From contig FN647938.1 of assembly GCA_000310025.1 (NCBI GenBank), positions 911,634 through 975,633 of the forward strand: 64,000 nucleotides of DNA. Reading direction: 5' to 3'. Under the pieces are notes generated by a model. That model was not told the origin of the DNA, made no database searches, and saw nothing but the letters and a program-made list of their open reading frames with translations. This DNA comes from Ectocarpus siliculosus. Its lineage: Eukaryota > Sar > Phaeophyceae > Ectocarpales > Ectocarpaceae. The stretch's first letter is position 1, and every line of letters starts with the position of its first letter. Positions 11,209 to 25,400 of the stretch are shown here, in pieces. The position numbers and the translations under genes are program-made.

Positions 11209-14200
11209 ATGGCTCTGGCTCAGCATGTCGAGGGGAGAAGGGCGGCTACAGCGGCGGTGATCGCGATGATAGTAGCCATGACGTACGTCCCTACATCTGT
11301 GGAAGGACACGGCTTCTGCATAGAGCCGATCAGTCGGCAATATCTTCGCTCGAAGGAGTTCAATGAGGGGTGAGAGCTATCGAGGCCTTCGTAGGTCCTC
11401 CCCTACACAGCGGCGTAGTCCGGGAGTGAAACACCTCACGCGCCATTGATGATGTATGAGGCATTGGTTTCTATGTTTACCTTGAACTTCGAACTCGTAT
11501 CTCGAGCATTCGGATATGTCTGTCGTCATACATTCGGCTATATCCTACCTGCTTCGTAGAAAAAAAATAACTCATCATGGGGATCATGCATGTATGCAAA
11601 CAGGGTCTGTATGCAAGTCTACAGAAATAGTGCCACGTCTTAGACGAGCCCCAGAGCCGTGTATGCCCCACCGTGTATGCCCCACCGGGGCGCCCGACCC
11701 TTGCGATATCAATATATCAACACCCCCCGCTAGTCTCGTGAGCAGCTTAAAGTGAAAGCTTGATCGATGAACAGACCGCCCTGCTGGGTACAAAATCAAG
11801 ATTAATGACCGAAGCCGGAGTCCCTCCGCATTCCGAAGCGTATCATTTGGGTTTGGGATTTCGTGGTGATTTCGTGGGTCCGGGAAGGACGCAATGTGTT
11901 TGGCGTTTGCCGTGAGAGATGTCACACACAGCTCAGTGGAGAGGTTTATATCCAGCGGGCACCATATCTACCATGTACATGTATGTGTCAACGGTGGGCG
12001 CGGTCGGGGTGCACGAGCGATAATAAATTTGCCAAACGGATGAAAACGTGCAACTCTCCAACGAACAAAAAAGCCAAAGAGATATTATATCCGAAGAGTG
12101 TAGTCTTTCTGTGTGTGTATTTATTACCATATTCCTTAATCAGAAGAGCTCAATTGAATTGCAGTGTCCGGGAAAGACATTTTTTTATTATAGTAAAGAA
12201 TGGGTAGTCGTTCTGTGTGTGTTTTTATTATTCCTTAATTAAACATAAACCTCACAGAACGACCACCCGTTCGCGATGTAACCTTGTTGTTAGTGTGTTC
12301 GCATGAAACGTTGCGCATTCCCCCCTCTCCCCCGTCGTGTCTCACCCACCTTCCTCGCGTCTTGTTTCGCTTTGTGTGCGTTCGCGTGTACGTGCAGCGG
12401 CGAATACTACGTGGAAAAATGGGCGGGCTCCTTCAACGGGGGAGGTACGGCGTGGAATGGCGTTTTGTTTTACGTTGACCGCTTGAAGTACTCGGTTTGT
12501 TGATCTTAGACGATTGGTACACAAGTGGCCTCAAGACAGAGTTTCCCTGTTCGACTTCGACGTGGACTCTATTGCGTCTCAAAACCTGAAAATTGAAAAT
12601 ATCAACCGAACCAAAAACACTCAGCACTCACATTTATTTTTACACTCAAGTCATGTTTTGCATGGTTCACACTCACTCGGGCTTTGCGGTGTCGTCGCCG
12701 AATCCTTTCGCTGTTCCGTAGGTGCGGACGCGGTCCAGGCCCGAACAATCGACAACATCGATCCTGACATCCTTGCCGACTACGGTGGCGGCGACGTCTG
12801 GATCGTGGGGGCGGCTTGGGACAAGGGGGAGAGGTGCCCGAACAACAACTACCTCGAGAGCGACAAGATTGCTGTCGGACACGGCGTGTGCGGGGACCCT
12901 CCTCAGGTCGGTGATGCGATCGGTTGGTAATGAGAGGTGTTTACGACAGTTTCGCCGATCTCCAACGCGCAACTGTGTGCGAACGATTTTTCGACTTGCC
13001 TGACGTCGTCGGCACCGACGTTGGCATGTCCCTCCCTATTGTGATTTCATTACACCGTTACCCCGATCGCAAGCCGAATGAAACGGCTGAGGATACGTCG
13101 AGTGTCGTGCAAAGATGGGTTGATTGCCGACTATCTACCAGCAGGAACCGCCTTCGGCATGTCGCTCACACAACACATTCCCTCGAAAGGAGAGAAGCAT
13201 CTTCGTTCTCAGATCTCAAATCGGCCACTAAACACCCAATGTGGCATTCCGCGTTCACGAACGTTACCCAGAATTACCCCCACCGAAACCCATTGCCTGC
13301 GGGACAAAAAAACAGGGTGGCTTGGACAACCCGAACACGTACAGCACCCCGAACACCCTCTGGCCTCCGATCTCGACATACCAATCGGGATCCATCATCG
13401 AGCTCAAGGCGGTCATCAACAACAACCACTGGGTGAGTCCTTCGTGCACAGAGCCGAGCACGTTTTTTCACGTGCAACAGGTGTGCATCGCTCCGTCGCT
13501 CGAAAGAACGAAGGTCGGTATCTCCGAATGTAGTTTACAATGTTGCAAACGGTGCTTTGTTCCACATATTCATAGCAACTCTCAGCGGCTGTGCTAAATT
13601 TCCATCGATACTCGCGCCGATCGACCACAGCGGCATCAATATTCAACATTGCCCATCCAATAGCGCTGCATTATTTGGTTTATTTATGTCCTACGTCTAT
13701 CTCCTTGCAGATGCACTATTTCGAAGAGATTCCACATGGTAAGTCTCCTCGTAGCAGATCATCGCTACGCACCTTTCAGGTGTCTCAGCTGCATCCACGC
13801 TTGCGCCACAATCTCGCAGCCACAGACCATCCAGAGGGCGGAAAGTCCCTCCCCATTTTTTCACCTACACATTCCTCTTCATGGTTTTCACGTTCATGAT
13901 CTGGGTTATCCTGTCGGACTACATGAATGCTGTCCGACAATGAGATACTGGCATGTAATCATCTCGCTCACGTCAGCGGTTTATTTTGGTTTTGGGTTAG
14001 TTTCGCGTGAAACACTCACTCACGACGATGGGGGATGGTGGTGAACGGCACTGGTGGGTCCGCGTGGTTTTGGTTAATCGGTTCAGAACCTAATTTTCGA
14101 CGCTCAACGCCTGCGTCACCTCGTCGACCTTCCATCGAAACCACAGGGGCACATCGAGTACTTCTTGTGCGATACCGCTGACATGGGTGAGTCGCAGGAT

Positions 14201-15013
14201 TTTGAATTTGTACCGGGATACCAAAATTGCGTCAAGTTTCAAACACCGTTTTTTATTTCCATTGACCATGGAAGACCGCAGTGCGGAACGTTCCCTAAAT
14301 TGGCATGATTTCCCGCGAGGACATCCCTCCCTGAGTCTCTTCGAATCCCAGGGCGTGCCAACAGTTCGGCGATTTGAGGGCCCGATACCCATAAGAACTC
14401 CCCATTTTGTTCCGTTCTGCACTGTCGGTTCACTTGGGAAGAAGGAGACGGGGATACGTATCAGTACTTTAGCGGAACCATATCTCGTCAGCGGGTGACA
14501 AATGTGGAATCAGTCGGGGTCCGACCAGTGTCGCTAGTGCTACGTAGTTCATGACTCTCAAGGGTACAGAGCGCAAAGCGTTTGGAGACCGTACACCCCC
14601 ACGTTCTGGCTGTTTCTCACCCACCAATAACGGCTGGCGGTATTCCCTTTCCCCCCTCGCCCCAACCTTCTTCCCCACCCGAAATTAAGACGACCCTGAC
14701 GGCGTGGTGACCCAGGACTGCTTGAACATGTACCCGCTCGACCGCGACGAGACCGATTGGTGGAACAGCCCCATCGACCCGGACTACCCCGGGCGTTTCT
14801 TCGTGAACCCCGAGTGCCGCGGTGAAACGGGAGAGACCGATCAATCAGGAAGGCCCATGCTCAACGACGGGGAGGTTGGCCTGGACAACGTGAGTATCAT
14901 GTATGTCTACCAGGCATATGTTGCCAGCTCTTGGAGGTTTGCGAAGGGAACAAGTTATACCGTGCTATGCCACACTGTCATCGCGAGCGTAGCCGCAAGG
15001 AGTCAGAGGCGTT

Positions 15014-15049
<36 letters not shown>

Positions 15050-18000
15050 TGCTGAGGTGAAAGGGGAGGAGGGAGGGGGGAAGTGGCACCACGCCCGGTT
15101 CAGCGGGGCGCAGTCGTACATGGTTGGTGGTGGTTAAGTCTTGTTGCTGGATCAACGAAGTTATTGGACGGTCTCGCAAAAGCCGCTGGCTGTGGTTAGT
15201 GTCATGCCGTTATGCACTTCGCTGTGGTTCTTTTCCCCTAGTAGATCCAGCAACCATGTTTTATACTTACCCCTCCCGGCCCTCCCTCCATTTCCAAATC
15301 TCAACGAATCTTGCAGGGCTACATCAACACTGGGCGTTACCATCTGCCCAACATTCAGTGCGAGCACTGCATCCTCCAGATGAAGTACTGTGAGTATGTA
15401 GGCACTCAACGACAAATGAAATAGTGTCTTGATTTTGACAGTAAATGGAACGTGCGCATCGGCAACCTTATCTCTCTCGTACTTTTTCTACCTTTTGCCC
15501 TTGAAGTCGAGTACTCAAAAACTGTTCCCGGAACAAGTATGTCTTTTCTCCAGAAACGCCCTTTGATCTCTTTTCATGTAGCTCTTGCGATTTGCTTGAC
15601 ACATTTCAGTGTTGCCCACGCACAGCAGGTGCAAGACGGGTTCTGCAGCGCAACAAGTCGAGAGCAACCATATTTGGATGACAGCACACAACGTGCCTGT
15701 TCTGCTGGGGTTGACGCGTATCCGCAACGTGTTCTCAGCGCTATTTACCCCTCACACGCCCCCAGACGCCTACGTCGGGTGCCACCACCCCGGCTACCAC
15801 GAGTTCGAGCCCGAGTGGCCGGGAGATTGCGCGCCGGAGAAGGAGGAGTGGCTGCCGCACAAGAACCCCGGTTGCAGCGACGAAGGCCAGAAGTGGGGCA
15901 ACGTGTTCTTCGGCTGCTCCGACATCACTCTGGTGGCCGACGGTGAGATTGATCTCTAGGCAACTCAACAATATTGAATGAGACGTTCGCGTGCTCCCCC
16001 CCCATTGCTTCCGGTGAAGAAAAAATGCGTCATGAATATACCGATTGTCATGAAAATGTCTCTCCGATTGTTGTCCCTACAGGCGAAACGTCCTCCACGG
16101 CTCCCGAACCGACCCCGGAGCCGACGCCTGAGCCGACGCCTGAGCCGACTCCCGAGCCGACCCCCGAACCGACGCCGGAACCGACTCCCGAACCAACTCC
16201 CGAACCGACGCCTGAGCCTGAGCCCACTGCGGAGCCCACTGCGGAGCCCACTGCGGAGCCCGAACAACCAGTTGCTGCTCCCGTCTACGAAATGCCCGTA
16301 GCTATGCCAGTCACTGCCCCTGTTGAAGAGCAGCCTGTTGTGGATGTGCCCTTGGAGGCATACACGCATGTCGGGTGCTTCTCCGACAACAAGGAGGACC
16401 GAGTGCTCGAAGCTATGATCACGTCGTCAGCCATGACCGGTGCTGTAAGTGTTGGTTATTGCGTTCAAGCACCGCTCTCATTCACTGCAGCCTGCGTTTG
16501 ATTTTGAGTAGGCCATTGTCGCGTGAAAGGAGCGATCAGTGACTCCGCTAGGCTAAGATACCATGGACACCAATCCTTCAATAATGCCTCGCTACGCAGT
16601 ACTAGCACGGTGTGTTAATCATATACGTTCTCCGTATTTTGATGAAGAAATGAAGAAAAGCAGCACATGCATTGGATGCTCCGCCGTCGACCGTCTTACA
16701 TGTGCCTCTTGATGTGCGTTCCCTTTGCTTTCCCGTACTCAGATGTGCTACGAGCACTGCGTGGACAGGCGCGCCACATACATGGCTACCCAGTACGGCT
16801 TCGAATGCTGGTGCAGCCATGATGCAGACCTAGACTACGCCCGCCACTCCGACGACTTAGAAAGGGTGGACGGCCGCGACTACGGCTTGTGCGGTACGCG
16901 TTGCGAAGGGGACAAGGTCAGTATTTGACACGGAACAATTCCTGCCGACAGAGAGAAGGGCTGGAAAACCACGCCATGGGCGAACGAGATGAGAGACCTG
17001 CATTGTGACCGCGTGTTCAGTGTTGGCGTGAACAAATCCTTCGACAGCGTTTGTCGATCGGAGGGCGCTCCTTTCTTCGAGGCCTCCGAAATGCCGATAG
17101 CTTAGAGCGGTAGTATCTGCGTTGCCTATCAATACGTACCAACCGCGGCTACGGGGTTAGCAGCCAAGCCCCGATCGCAGCCAGTTTCTCATTGCTGTTG
17201 TCCTTCACCACCGTTCCGTGGACGTTGTTTGACTTTAGGAGAAGGCTTGCCTGTGGTGCGATTTCCCCAGATGTCCTAGCACCCACTCTCACATTTGCCA
17301 AACCTTTGGCCCTACAGTGATCTCGACATGCCCGGCCTGAAGATATTTCTCACCCCACCCCCACCCCTTGCCCACTCCACGTGCTTGCCCAGGCCGAGAG
17401 TTGCGGTGGCTACGATGCTTTCGGTGAGGATTTCTCGTATTGGTGTGTTGTTTCGTGGGATTTTCGAGGGGTGCGTAGTGCCTTGTTTCAGGGGTTACTA
17501 CTGTTTCGCCCTTTGAGAAGAGCATTCGTGTGATCCGGTGAACTTGAACTCCGTGTTCCTCGAAAAAATCGTTGAGTTTCACTAACAGGTGTGCAGCTTG
17601 CTTAATAACGGTGGTTTGGTGTTTGGTGGAACTCGCCATGATTTTCAAAAAAAAAAAGCTTTGGTTGGTGCGGAACCTGACCGCCCATGAGCATGTAGTA
17701 TGTCGCGTAGGCGTAGCCTTACTATAACATTTACACCCCCGAACTTTCGCCGTGGTATCCAGACCTGTACAAGATCACCGAACCGACGGAACCCGAGGGA
17801 GAAGAGTACGTGGGGTGCTTCGCCGACGACCGGGATGATCGCCTATTGAAGAACGAGATCAAGTACCAGCCCGACATGACCCAGGCCGTGTGCCGCACCT
17901 ACTGCGAGGGCTTTGGCGCGCACTTCTACGCGACCCAGGTAAATGGTGGGGGTTCGTATTCGGTGTCCCGGGCATAAACAGAGGTTTGCTCTGTCGTAGG

Positions 18001-18926
18001 GTCCACCGCCGTGGGTGCTCTTAGGGGTTGGGAGACGTGCGAATAGTGGCAGGTAGACAGCAAAAGTCGTGATGCTGTGCTGTGCTCTCCTAAGGTGGCG
18101 ACTTTTATTTCGCAAGAGGTGTTAGACGATTTGTCCAGGGATCTTTCGCTCCTCGTCGCTTTGCCCCAGTCGTGCACATGTGGTAAGAGGTGAGGCGGGC
18201 GGAGGGCATGAGCTTCTACTTTTTTTCCTGCACTCCCTTGTAGCCTCTCCCCTTGTAGCTCTGCCTCGTGGTCTCGTTGCATGTCGTTGCGTCTAATCGC
18301 CTTATGAAGGCAGCGATCAAATACCCTGAATCCGATTCGAAGCTCTGGTTGGCGGATTATCTAATGACAGCCAGCCGCTCTGGGATTGGCCCTTCGACCA
18401 CACTTCGGAACACATAAGAAGAGTCAGTTTTGCATCCCCTCTTTCCATGACGCGCAGTGGATCCATTTCTCTCGATGTGAACGTTCTTTCTTTGACGTTG
18501 CATCCTCTCCTCCGGGGCTTGTTTGTCTCTTGGCTCAACAGTACGGCGACGAGTGCTGGTGCGGAACGTCCGATGACGAGGAGGACTACAAGAGGCACGG
18601 GTACGGATCATGTGTCGCGCAATGCTCCGGTGCCCCAACGACGGCGTGCGGTGAGCGAAATAGAAGGTCGAGTGCGGCCATGGGTAGATTAGACGACACA
18701 ACACGAAATACGTATTCGGAGCCGCACATAAATTGGTTGGAGCGCGTCAGGGAACCTCGGCCGCCAACGATGTGGTGGCATGCTGATCTTTCCGTTTTCT
18801 GGGCGATATTTTCGTTTCGGCTCTTTTCCTGCTGCCGCGAATTCCGAATCCCGCGCCTGCTGCTATTTGACCGTAATTTTTCCAGGCGGGTTCGACTCAT
18901 TCAACCTGTTCAAGTACAAGGGCTGA
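11209..18926 (+). CDS. L2: secreted LPMO (AA15-like)-linker-WSC-WSC protein, complete
   Basis: Fourteen exons: 11209-11369, 12398-12444, 12722-12906, 13316-13432, 14147-14186, 14690-14889, 15317-15389, 15766-15942, 16083-16444, 16743-16916, 17393-17423, 17763-17938, 18542-18650, 18886-18926 (TGA). They sum to 1893 nt, 630 aa, with all phases consistent. The start was chosen because it opens a signal peptide ending VEG, leaving His34 ([11 protein letters not shown]) as mature N-terminus, the copper-brace His of LPMOs. The second His lies in [13 protein letters not shown], spanning the exon 4-5 junction, like the NHxG-FxFxLC motif of AA15. [10 protein letters not shown] and VFFGCSDI are further LPMO signatures. 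A Pro/Glu/Thr linker and two WSC domains follow. An extra intron splits the end of WSC1, as in L1. The predicted role is oxidative cleavage of wall or extracellular polysaccharide. Activity and substrate are inferred only from family. Confidence 0.85.
15019..15045 (+). repeat. (AG)n microsatellite in L2 intron
   Basis: Uninterrupted AG dinucleotide run just after the exon ending at 14889, within intron 6 of L2. Confidence 0.95.
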
Positions 18927-20979
18927 GGCGGTGCTCGATGAAGGCGTGATATGTACCCGGGCGTGAGGGTGCATGCGGAGAATGTTGACTGGCCACCACT
19001 CTGTAAAATCAGCGCGAAAAGAGAGACACGGAGATCCATGTATGTGGGGACGAAAGGATAACCGGTGTTCAGTGTAACCGGTGTTCAGTGTGTTTATAGC
19101 GGCGTTGAGCGCCCTGTCTGTGTTGATGTGTGTTGCGGCATGTTTTCGTGCATTGTGGGATCACGCGGGTTTGGTTCGGGTGCGTGCTATGACTTTTCGC
19201 ATGATAAACACACATAACTGGGGGCTCGTTTCGGGTGTAAATGATTTTCGCTTCCATGCGGGTCGACTGTTTTTTTCGCGGTGTGTGAACGATGCGACGG
19301 GCAGGCATAGAAGTTAGCTATTTTCGAAAGACCGTGTGGTGTGGCGGCTGGAGCTTGTTGTGTGGGCCGTTGTTCGCATGGTTTTCTTTTGCGATAGGCC
19401 CGCAGCTCGAAGTAGGCTGACCTAGCGTGGTAAATATGCGGGGTCTGAGCGTATTTTAGAGAAAAGGGTTCATCATGTAGTTTGTTGGTCGGCGAGGGTG
19501 TGCCATGATCTGGCTCGAGCTGGACGCGCTCTCGTCCGCTTTGTATTGAATTGTTTTGGCACACATAATTTACTCGCACTTTGTGCACAGTCAAGAATCG
19601 CAATTGGTGTACAGGCCTCTCCTCCATAGGCATCCTCATGTTGAGATTTGTGGAAAATAAGCCGGAAAAGTCTGAGTAGCATCAATCCCCGTCATGTTCC
19701 GCCGCAGATTACCCCGTTCATGATTTTTTTCTTTTTTCCTCTCGTTTCTTTGCCGTCGCTCTAGTGTCTCAACTACCGTGCGGCATTTTTGTGTTGAGTG
19801 CTCCCAAGGGCGGCCTACAGTAGTAGATACGTCCAGGTAGATGAAGAGCCATGTGGGCCGCCCTTGTTAGCTGTTCGCAAACTCTGCATCACGAAGTGAG
19901 GGATTACGGTTTTGTTTGCTTCTACTTACTGGCGATGAAGAGGAAAGAAAATGGCCAAGAAGCAGGAGTTCCCACAGGCAAATCCGGCGTACGTACGTGG
20001 ATAACGTGGATATGCAGTTTGGGACAGGGGCGTACTTTCTTCACACACACATGTATTTTTGGGCGCTAAACTTGGGTTTGACCTGAGCAGGGTATTTTTT
20101 GGGGTGCACGCATGTAGGTTTGATTGTCTTGCACTACTGGTGGGCTTCCTTTCCTGGTAGGATCTTGTTCTGGATTATTAGACTGCTAGACTTGCTTGCG
20201 GTGCAACGAATCAAAGAAATCGTTTTTCTCGCGAGTGTGGCTGGGCAATTTCGCTGGGAGTTGGGCGGGGTGAATTTTTTTCACGTATTATTTCCCTTGC
20301 CTTGGGAATGGGCAAGTACCGGTACATACACGGGCAGTTTGTCTTTGTTTTTCTCAATCAAGTGAACGCGACCGACCGCCAAGAGAAAGCAACTACTGAC
20401 GACGTAGTAGGTGGCGAGTCAAGTTTGTACGGATTACGTACGTACGTGCGGGATGTAGAACCCAATGTACTTTTGAATTTTGGATACGGGGTGGTGGGAT
20501 CTACCCGTTAGGCAGTAAGTTGTTTAGTATTATTCAGAATAACCTCCTGGCCGTACACAATATGCTGGCGTATTTAATTCATATCGTCACTTGTTGGTGA
20601 GCAGCGTTTTGTTTGCGCACTCCACGCTATTCTACCACGTCAATCCACTGACCGAATCCAATTTTCCCTCCGTCTTCAAAGAACACTTGAGAGTATTGAT
20701 GGCCTCAAGAAAACTTCAAGTTTATTTTGAAGCGAACGTGATTAGCATTCAATTATAATACTTCTTCTATGATTCACGCCTTCATGCTCGCCTTCCAAGT
20801 TCTTCGTATAGTATGTATGTGGGGACGAACGGACCTACTTGCTGTAGAATGGCTCGTGTTCCGAACTCTGTTGCTTTTTTCATGGCAAATCACAAATGTG
20901 ACCTTTTCATGGCAAATCAACACACACACACAGAAGCACAGAAGGCATGCCATGCCTGCTTACTTACTACATACATACA

Positions 20980-21004
20980 CAGCAGCAGCAGCAGCAGCAG
21001 CAGC
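20980..21004 (+). repeat. (CAG)8 tract
   Basis: Pure CAG run of eight units in a spacer, not in a supported exon. Confidence 0.95.
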
Positions 21005-21357
21005 ATGGCATTACTACCGCACCTGACAAAACTGCTGCACACAGAAGTACAGATGGCGTTGGTTGCGTTTGGTGTCGTTGCTGGTCGTCGGGGGAATTTG
21101 CTTTGAACCACCGGTAGGCAGTGGTTTACCGCGTAACTACAGCAGTATACTGCTGTTCTTTCTCATTTATTTTTTTTCTTTTCTCTCCTTTGTCCTTTCC
21201 AAGATGAACGCCTCTCTTTTCTGAAGTACCAAGCAAGATTACCAGGGGAGTAATATGCCTACCCCTCTGGCTTGCTCTTAGCCCGTGATGTTGACTTCCA
21301 GTCTATATGTTTGCCTCGCAAAGCGTGTATGGTAGAGAAGAGGCGAGCGGAGGGTCT

Positions 21358-21586
21358 ACCGCATACGACACGAGATAACACACTGTCACCCCCTGGACCG
21401 ATTTTTAAAGCTCGTCGAGCTTTACTTATCGACCAAGAGGATGCAAACACGAAATGATACGTTTTCGGAGAATTATGCACGACGGCTTGAACGCCGACAT
21501 TTTCGGCGCCGCGACTCTTTCTGCTGTTGATAAATCAAGCTTTGAAAATCGGTTCAGGGGGTGGGTTATCTTGTGTCGTAAACGGG
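21358..21586. mobile_element. MITE copy B
   Basis: TIR ends ACCGCATACGACACGAGATA and the inverse TTATCTTGTGTCGTAAACGG. The inside shares GATTTTTAAAGCTCG, ACGTTTTCGGAGA and CTCTTTCTGCTGTTGATAAAT with copies D and E. About 229 bp, non-coding. Confidence 0.75.
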
Positions 21587-21602
21587 AGGTGTAGCTGTAC
21601 AT

Positions 21603-21804
21603 ACCGTTGGTGACACAAGATACCACACGCCCTGGACCCATGTGCCGAAAGTGGAAAGTGGTGGCGTTGGAACCGCCTCGTCGAGATCTTCCGAAAATGC
21701 ATCAATTGAGTGTTCCACTTGCTGTTCGTGGACTGCTGCTTGCTGTGGTCGAGCTTTGAAAATCGATCCACGGGGTGTGTGTGGTATCTTGTGTCACATA
21801 CGGT
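21603..21804. mobile_element. MITE copy C, adjacent to copy B
   Basis: Starts ACCGTTGGTGACACAAG and ends CTTGTGTCACATACGGT. It sits 16 bp after copy B. The centre is more diverged than in the other copies. The pair suggests nested or repeated insertion at one site. Confidence 0.75.
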
Positions 21805-22261
21805 AGGCTTACAAGTTAACCTGTGACCACGGGAATCGACCCGCGTCAAGCGTTATGTAGAATGGCGCGGACAGATGAAGGTATATACTGCTGGGCAGAC
21901 AACAACACCAAGCCACGACAAACGAACGGGTGTAATCTGTTGTTGCCATCGATCCATTTTCCAGTTTGCTGGAACTAGGTATATGCGCCGTTGCTCACAT
22001 ATATATATACTTCTGCTTCACCGTCAAACCAACGGTAGCACGTTCTACAAGAATATGCACCCCGGCGTAACTCCTGCATTTATGTGTGAGATACCCTGGC
22101 CTGCTGCCTGGTGCAGTAATCGGTCGACCAGTAGAGCTTTCTCGACAAGCAGTCCGGCAGCTGAAAAGTTCCGAAATCCGCCGTTGAGGAACGTGAGACG
22201 CGCACGACCGTTGCCGGGTGTGAGAGGACCAGAGGACCGAGGACCGTTATTTTTTCTGTTC

Positions 22262-22400
22262 GTTTGTGGTTCGTCAGCGATTGGTCCGCACATCTCATCC
22301 CCGCATCATCTCACACCCCCATCTCATCTCTCTCACACCATTCCATCCCGCAGACCGCCAGACCGCTTGTAAAAGGCAGTCTTCGAGACCACTTGGCACG
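22262..22400 (+). promoter_or_regulatory. L3 upstream region shared with L4
   Basis: CT-rich sequence with repeated CATCTCACAC-type words, then TTCGAGACCACTTGGCACG directly before the ATG. The same arrangement precedes L4 (36192-36325) but not L2. It is likely core promoter and 5' UTR. No TATA box was identified. Confidence 0.5.
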
Positions 22401-25400
22401 ATGACTCCAGCTCCGTTTACATCGGGGATGATGGGGGTGGTGGCAGTGTTTGGCATGCTGGCACCAGCTGCCGTCGAAGGACACGGCTTCTGCATCGAGC
22501 CAATTAGCCGGCAATACCTGCGATCAAAGGAATTTAATGAGGGGTGAGAGGCACGCAAGCATGATGACCCATGCGCTGCAGCTGTTGCTGTTGTTCTACA
22601 GTAGTAGAGGAGCGACTGCAGCAGTTACACGTACGCGTCATGGGCCTCGTCTAGCCTCTACTTGCTTTGCTGTGTGTGTTTGTTTGGTCGGGGACGTTGC
22701 GAAACACAACGATCATGGCACACAGCTTTCTTGGCGATAGGATCTTTGCAACCCGGTGTCGCAATTTTTTATGGGTCGTGTCGACAATGGCAGCCGTGCG
22801 GATCTCGCACGCTGGTGTCTTGAGTATGTGCTCGACCACTGTGTACCAATATGGCGCTTCGGGTGGTACAGCAGCAGCACCAGCAGCATGTTCCAAGAGC
22901 ATACGCTTTTTGCGCACCCCCCGCCCGTTCTGTTGAACGGAGCGGTATGTAGATTAGTGTCGTCGGAATCAGAACAAAGATCGAATTGCCACACCTGCGA
23001 AAGGTTTTGAGTAGAGCATCTGCTTGCTGCAGAGTTGATGCTCCTGCCAGCTCCGCCCCGATAATCGTTGCATGATGTTCGAAGAATTTGAAGTGCCGGA
23101 GCATACCTTTGTTCATGGACATGACGGTTTGCTTTGAATCGAGCACCTGGTAATTATTTCAGCATTTCGGCGCGACATGCTGCAATTGAAACGTTCGTTT
23201 GTTCGGGCACACGCCCGAAGAGCCGTTCTTTTCGTTTTGACATGGGTGATGTGATATTCGTTCCAGTAAAACAAAACCAACAAATGTACACAAGATGTAC
23301 TCACGATTCTCTCCTTTGCCTTTACTCCTCCCTCCTCCCGCGCCCCGCCCACGACACACGCAGCGACGAGTACTACGTGGAGAAGTGGGCGGGATCCTTC
23401 AACGGAGGAGGTAATGTGGCGTACCATGCGACTTGGAAGTATTGCCCACTTCGAAATGTATGCACTAAATACAGTAGTAGTTTGGGAAGATATGATGCCG
23501 ACGAGATGGATGTTGGCACACTAGTTTATAGCCAGGTAGGTTTCCAATAGCCCTGCATTCGTCAGTTCGTTAGGCGGACGCCTGCCGGGATACACACATT
23601 ACATAAGAGCGTAGCCGGTATACGGCATGCACCACCATTACTCATCTCCCACAAAGACGACTCACAAAGTTCGTACACCGCCGACCATGGGTCGCCGCTT
23701 TAGCGTCCACCACCCCCCCCCCCGGCATGGAAGGTCCACACGTTCACACTCGCAGCGTCGTTGCTGAATCCTTGCGCTGAATCGTAGGTGCTGACGCGGT
23801 CCAGGCCCGAACAATCGACAACATCGATCCTGACATCCTTGCCGACTACGGTGGCGGCGACGTCTGGATCGTGGGGGCGGCTTGGGACAAGGGGGAGAGG
23901 TGCCCGAACAACAACTACCTCGAGAGCGACAAGATTGCCGTCGGACACGGCGTGTGCGGGGATCCTCCTCAGGTCAGTGACGCGATCGCTTCCTAGCGAG
24001 AGACACGGTGAATGCACCAAGATTGATGACCTACCCACGACAGTGTGTCGCAAAATGCCTTGGCGCAGCATTGTGATAGCGATTTGAGCATGTGGAATAA
24101 GAAAATGACATACTATTCTGTAGACTTTCCACCAGAGTAAGAAGCGCCTTCGATATGTCGCTCACTCAACACCTTTCCTCGAGGGGCGTTCGTTTTGTGT
24201 TTTGGTTGTACAATGAACTTGACATGTGCACCTTCTTGCTTAGTTCTCAAATCGGCCACACACCGGGCAAACCCCGATGTGGCATATGCCGTATTCACGA
24301 ACTTTACCGAAATATTCCCCGACAACACCCATTGCCTGCGGATAAAAAAAAACACAGGGCGGCTTGGACAACCCGAACACGTACAGCACCCCGAACACCC
24401 TCTGGCCTCCCATCTCGACGTACACGTCGGGATCCATCATCGAGCTCAAGGCCGTCATCAACAACAACCACTGGGTGAGTCGGTCCTTCTACACGCCTCC
24501 AAGCAAGCCAGCTGTGCGCCTCGGCCCCCAGGCACACGCCGCTGGAAACAAGAAATGCCGTGATGTGATGAGTCAAGCCCCTAGTCAGGCGTAGGTGTTG
24601 TTTGCTTCACAGGTGAGGCAAGAACATCATTTCTGAAAATCGTGGAGTGTTGACACATCACACAAGCAGTATTTTGCGAAACTCATTCTTGTATCCGGGC
24701 GGTGCGAAAAGTGTCCGAGGCTACTAATTCAGGAGTTCTACACTAATCACTGTCATCACGGCCCGTACGGCGAAACACGTTTAAATAAATCAAAAGATGA
24801 TCCCCAGCTTAGTGCAACAGCAGTCATCTCAGTGAGATTGAACGAGCTTCACGTTTTTTAAATCACATCTTGTGATCCCCGCCCGCCCGCCCCTCCCGTC
24901 CCGGAACCAACAGGGGCACATCGAGTACTTCCTGTGCGATACCGCTGACATGGGTGAGTCTCGTGCATCAGTCCGTTGCTGGTTGGTCATTTTTTTGGAA
25001 GCTGGTCTCCTTGACCTACGCTGCGCATCATTGCCGTATCATTATTGTTGTCCGCCATACCGACAAGACACGGTTAGCCGACACACGATGTCAGTCATCG
25101 TAGGTGCGCTCGTGAGATCTTACTTCGGTCCCTGTTGAACACGGTAAATTTACGCCAGACATGCAAAGCCACTCCTATCTGAGTCCTTCCCCCCGCCCCA
25201 ACCTTGGTCCCCGTCCGAAATTAGACGACCCTGACGGCGTGGTGACCCAGGACTGCTTGAACATGTACCCGCTCGACCGCGACGAGACCGATTGGTGGAA
25301 CAGCCCCATCGACCCGGACTACCCCGGGCGTTTCTTCGTGAACCCCGAGTGCCGCGGTGAAAATGGAGAGACCGACCAAACAGGACGGCCCATGCTCAAC

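Larger units (their letters stand above)
18927..22261. other. 3.3-kb spacer between L2 and L3
   Basis: Bases 19200-19445 match the flank after L1 (4600-4850), including TCGTTTCGGGTGTA and a GCGATAG-CCC-CTCG-AGTAGGC stretch. The rest has a CAG tract and two adjacent MITEs. No gene model was supported. Confidence 0.6.

Noticed and set aside
13712-13740. Possible extra L2 exon (MHYFEEIPH) between good-looking splice sites
   Set aside because: L3 and L4 join NNNHW directly to GHIEYFLC with matching phase, and this gives the expected LPMO motif. The extra exon has no counterpart.
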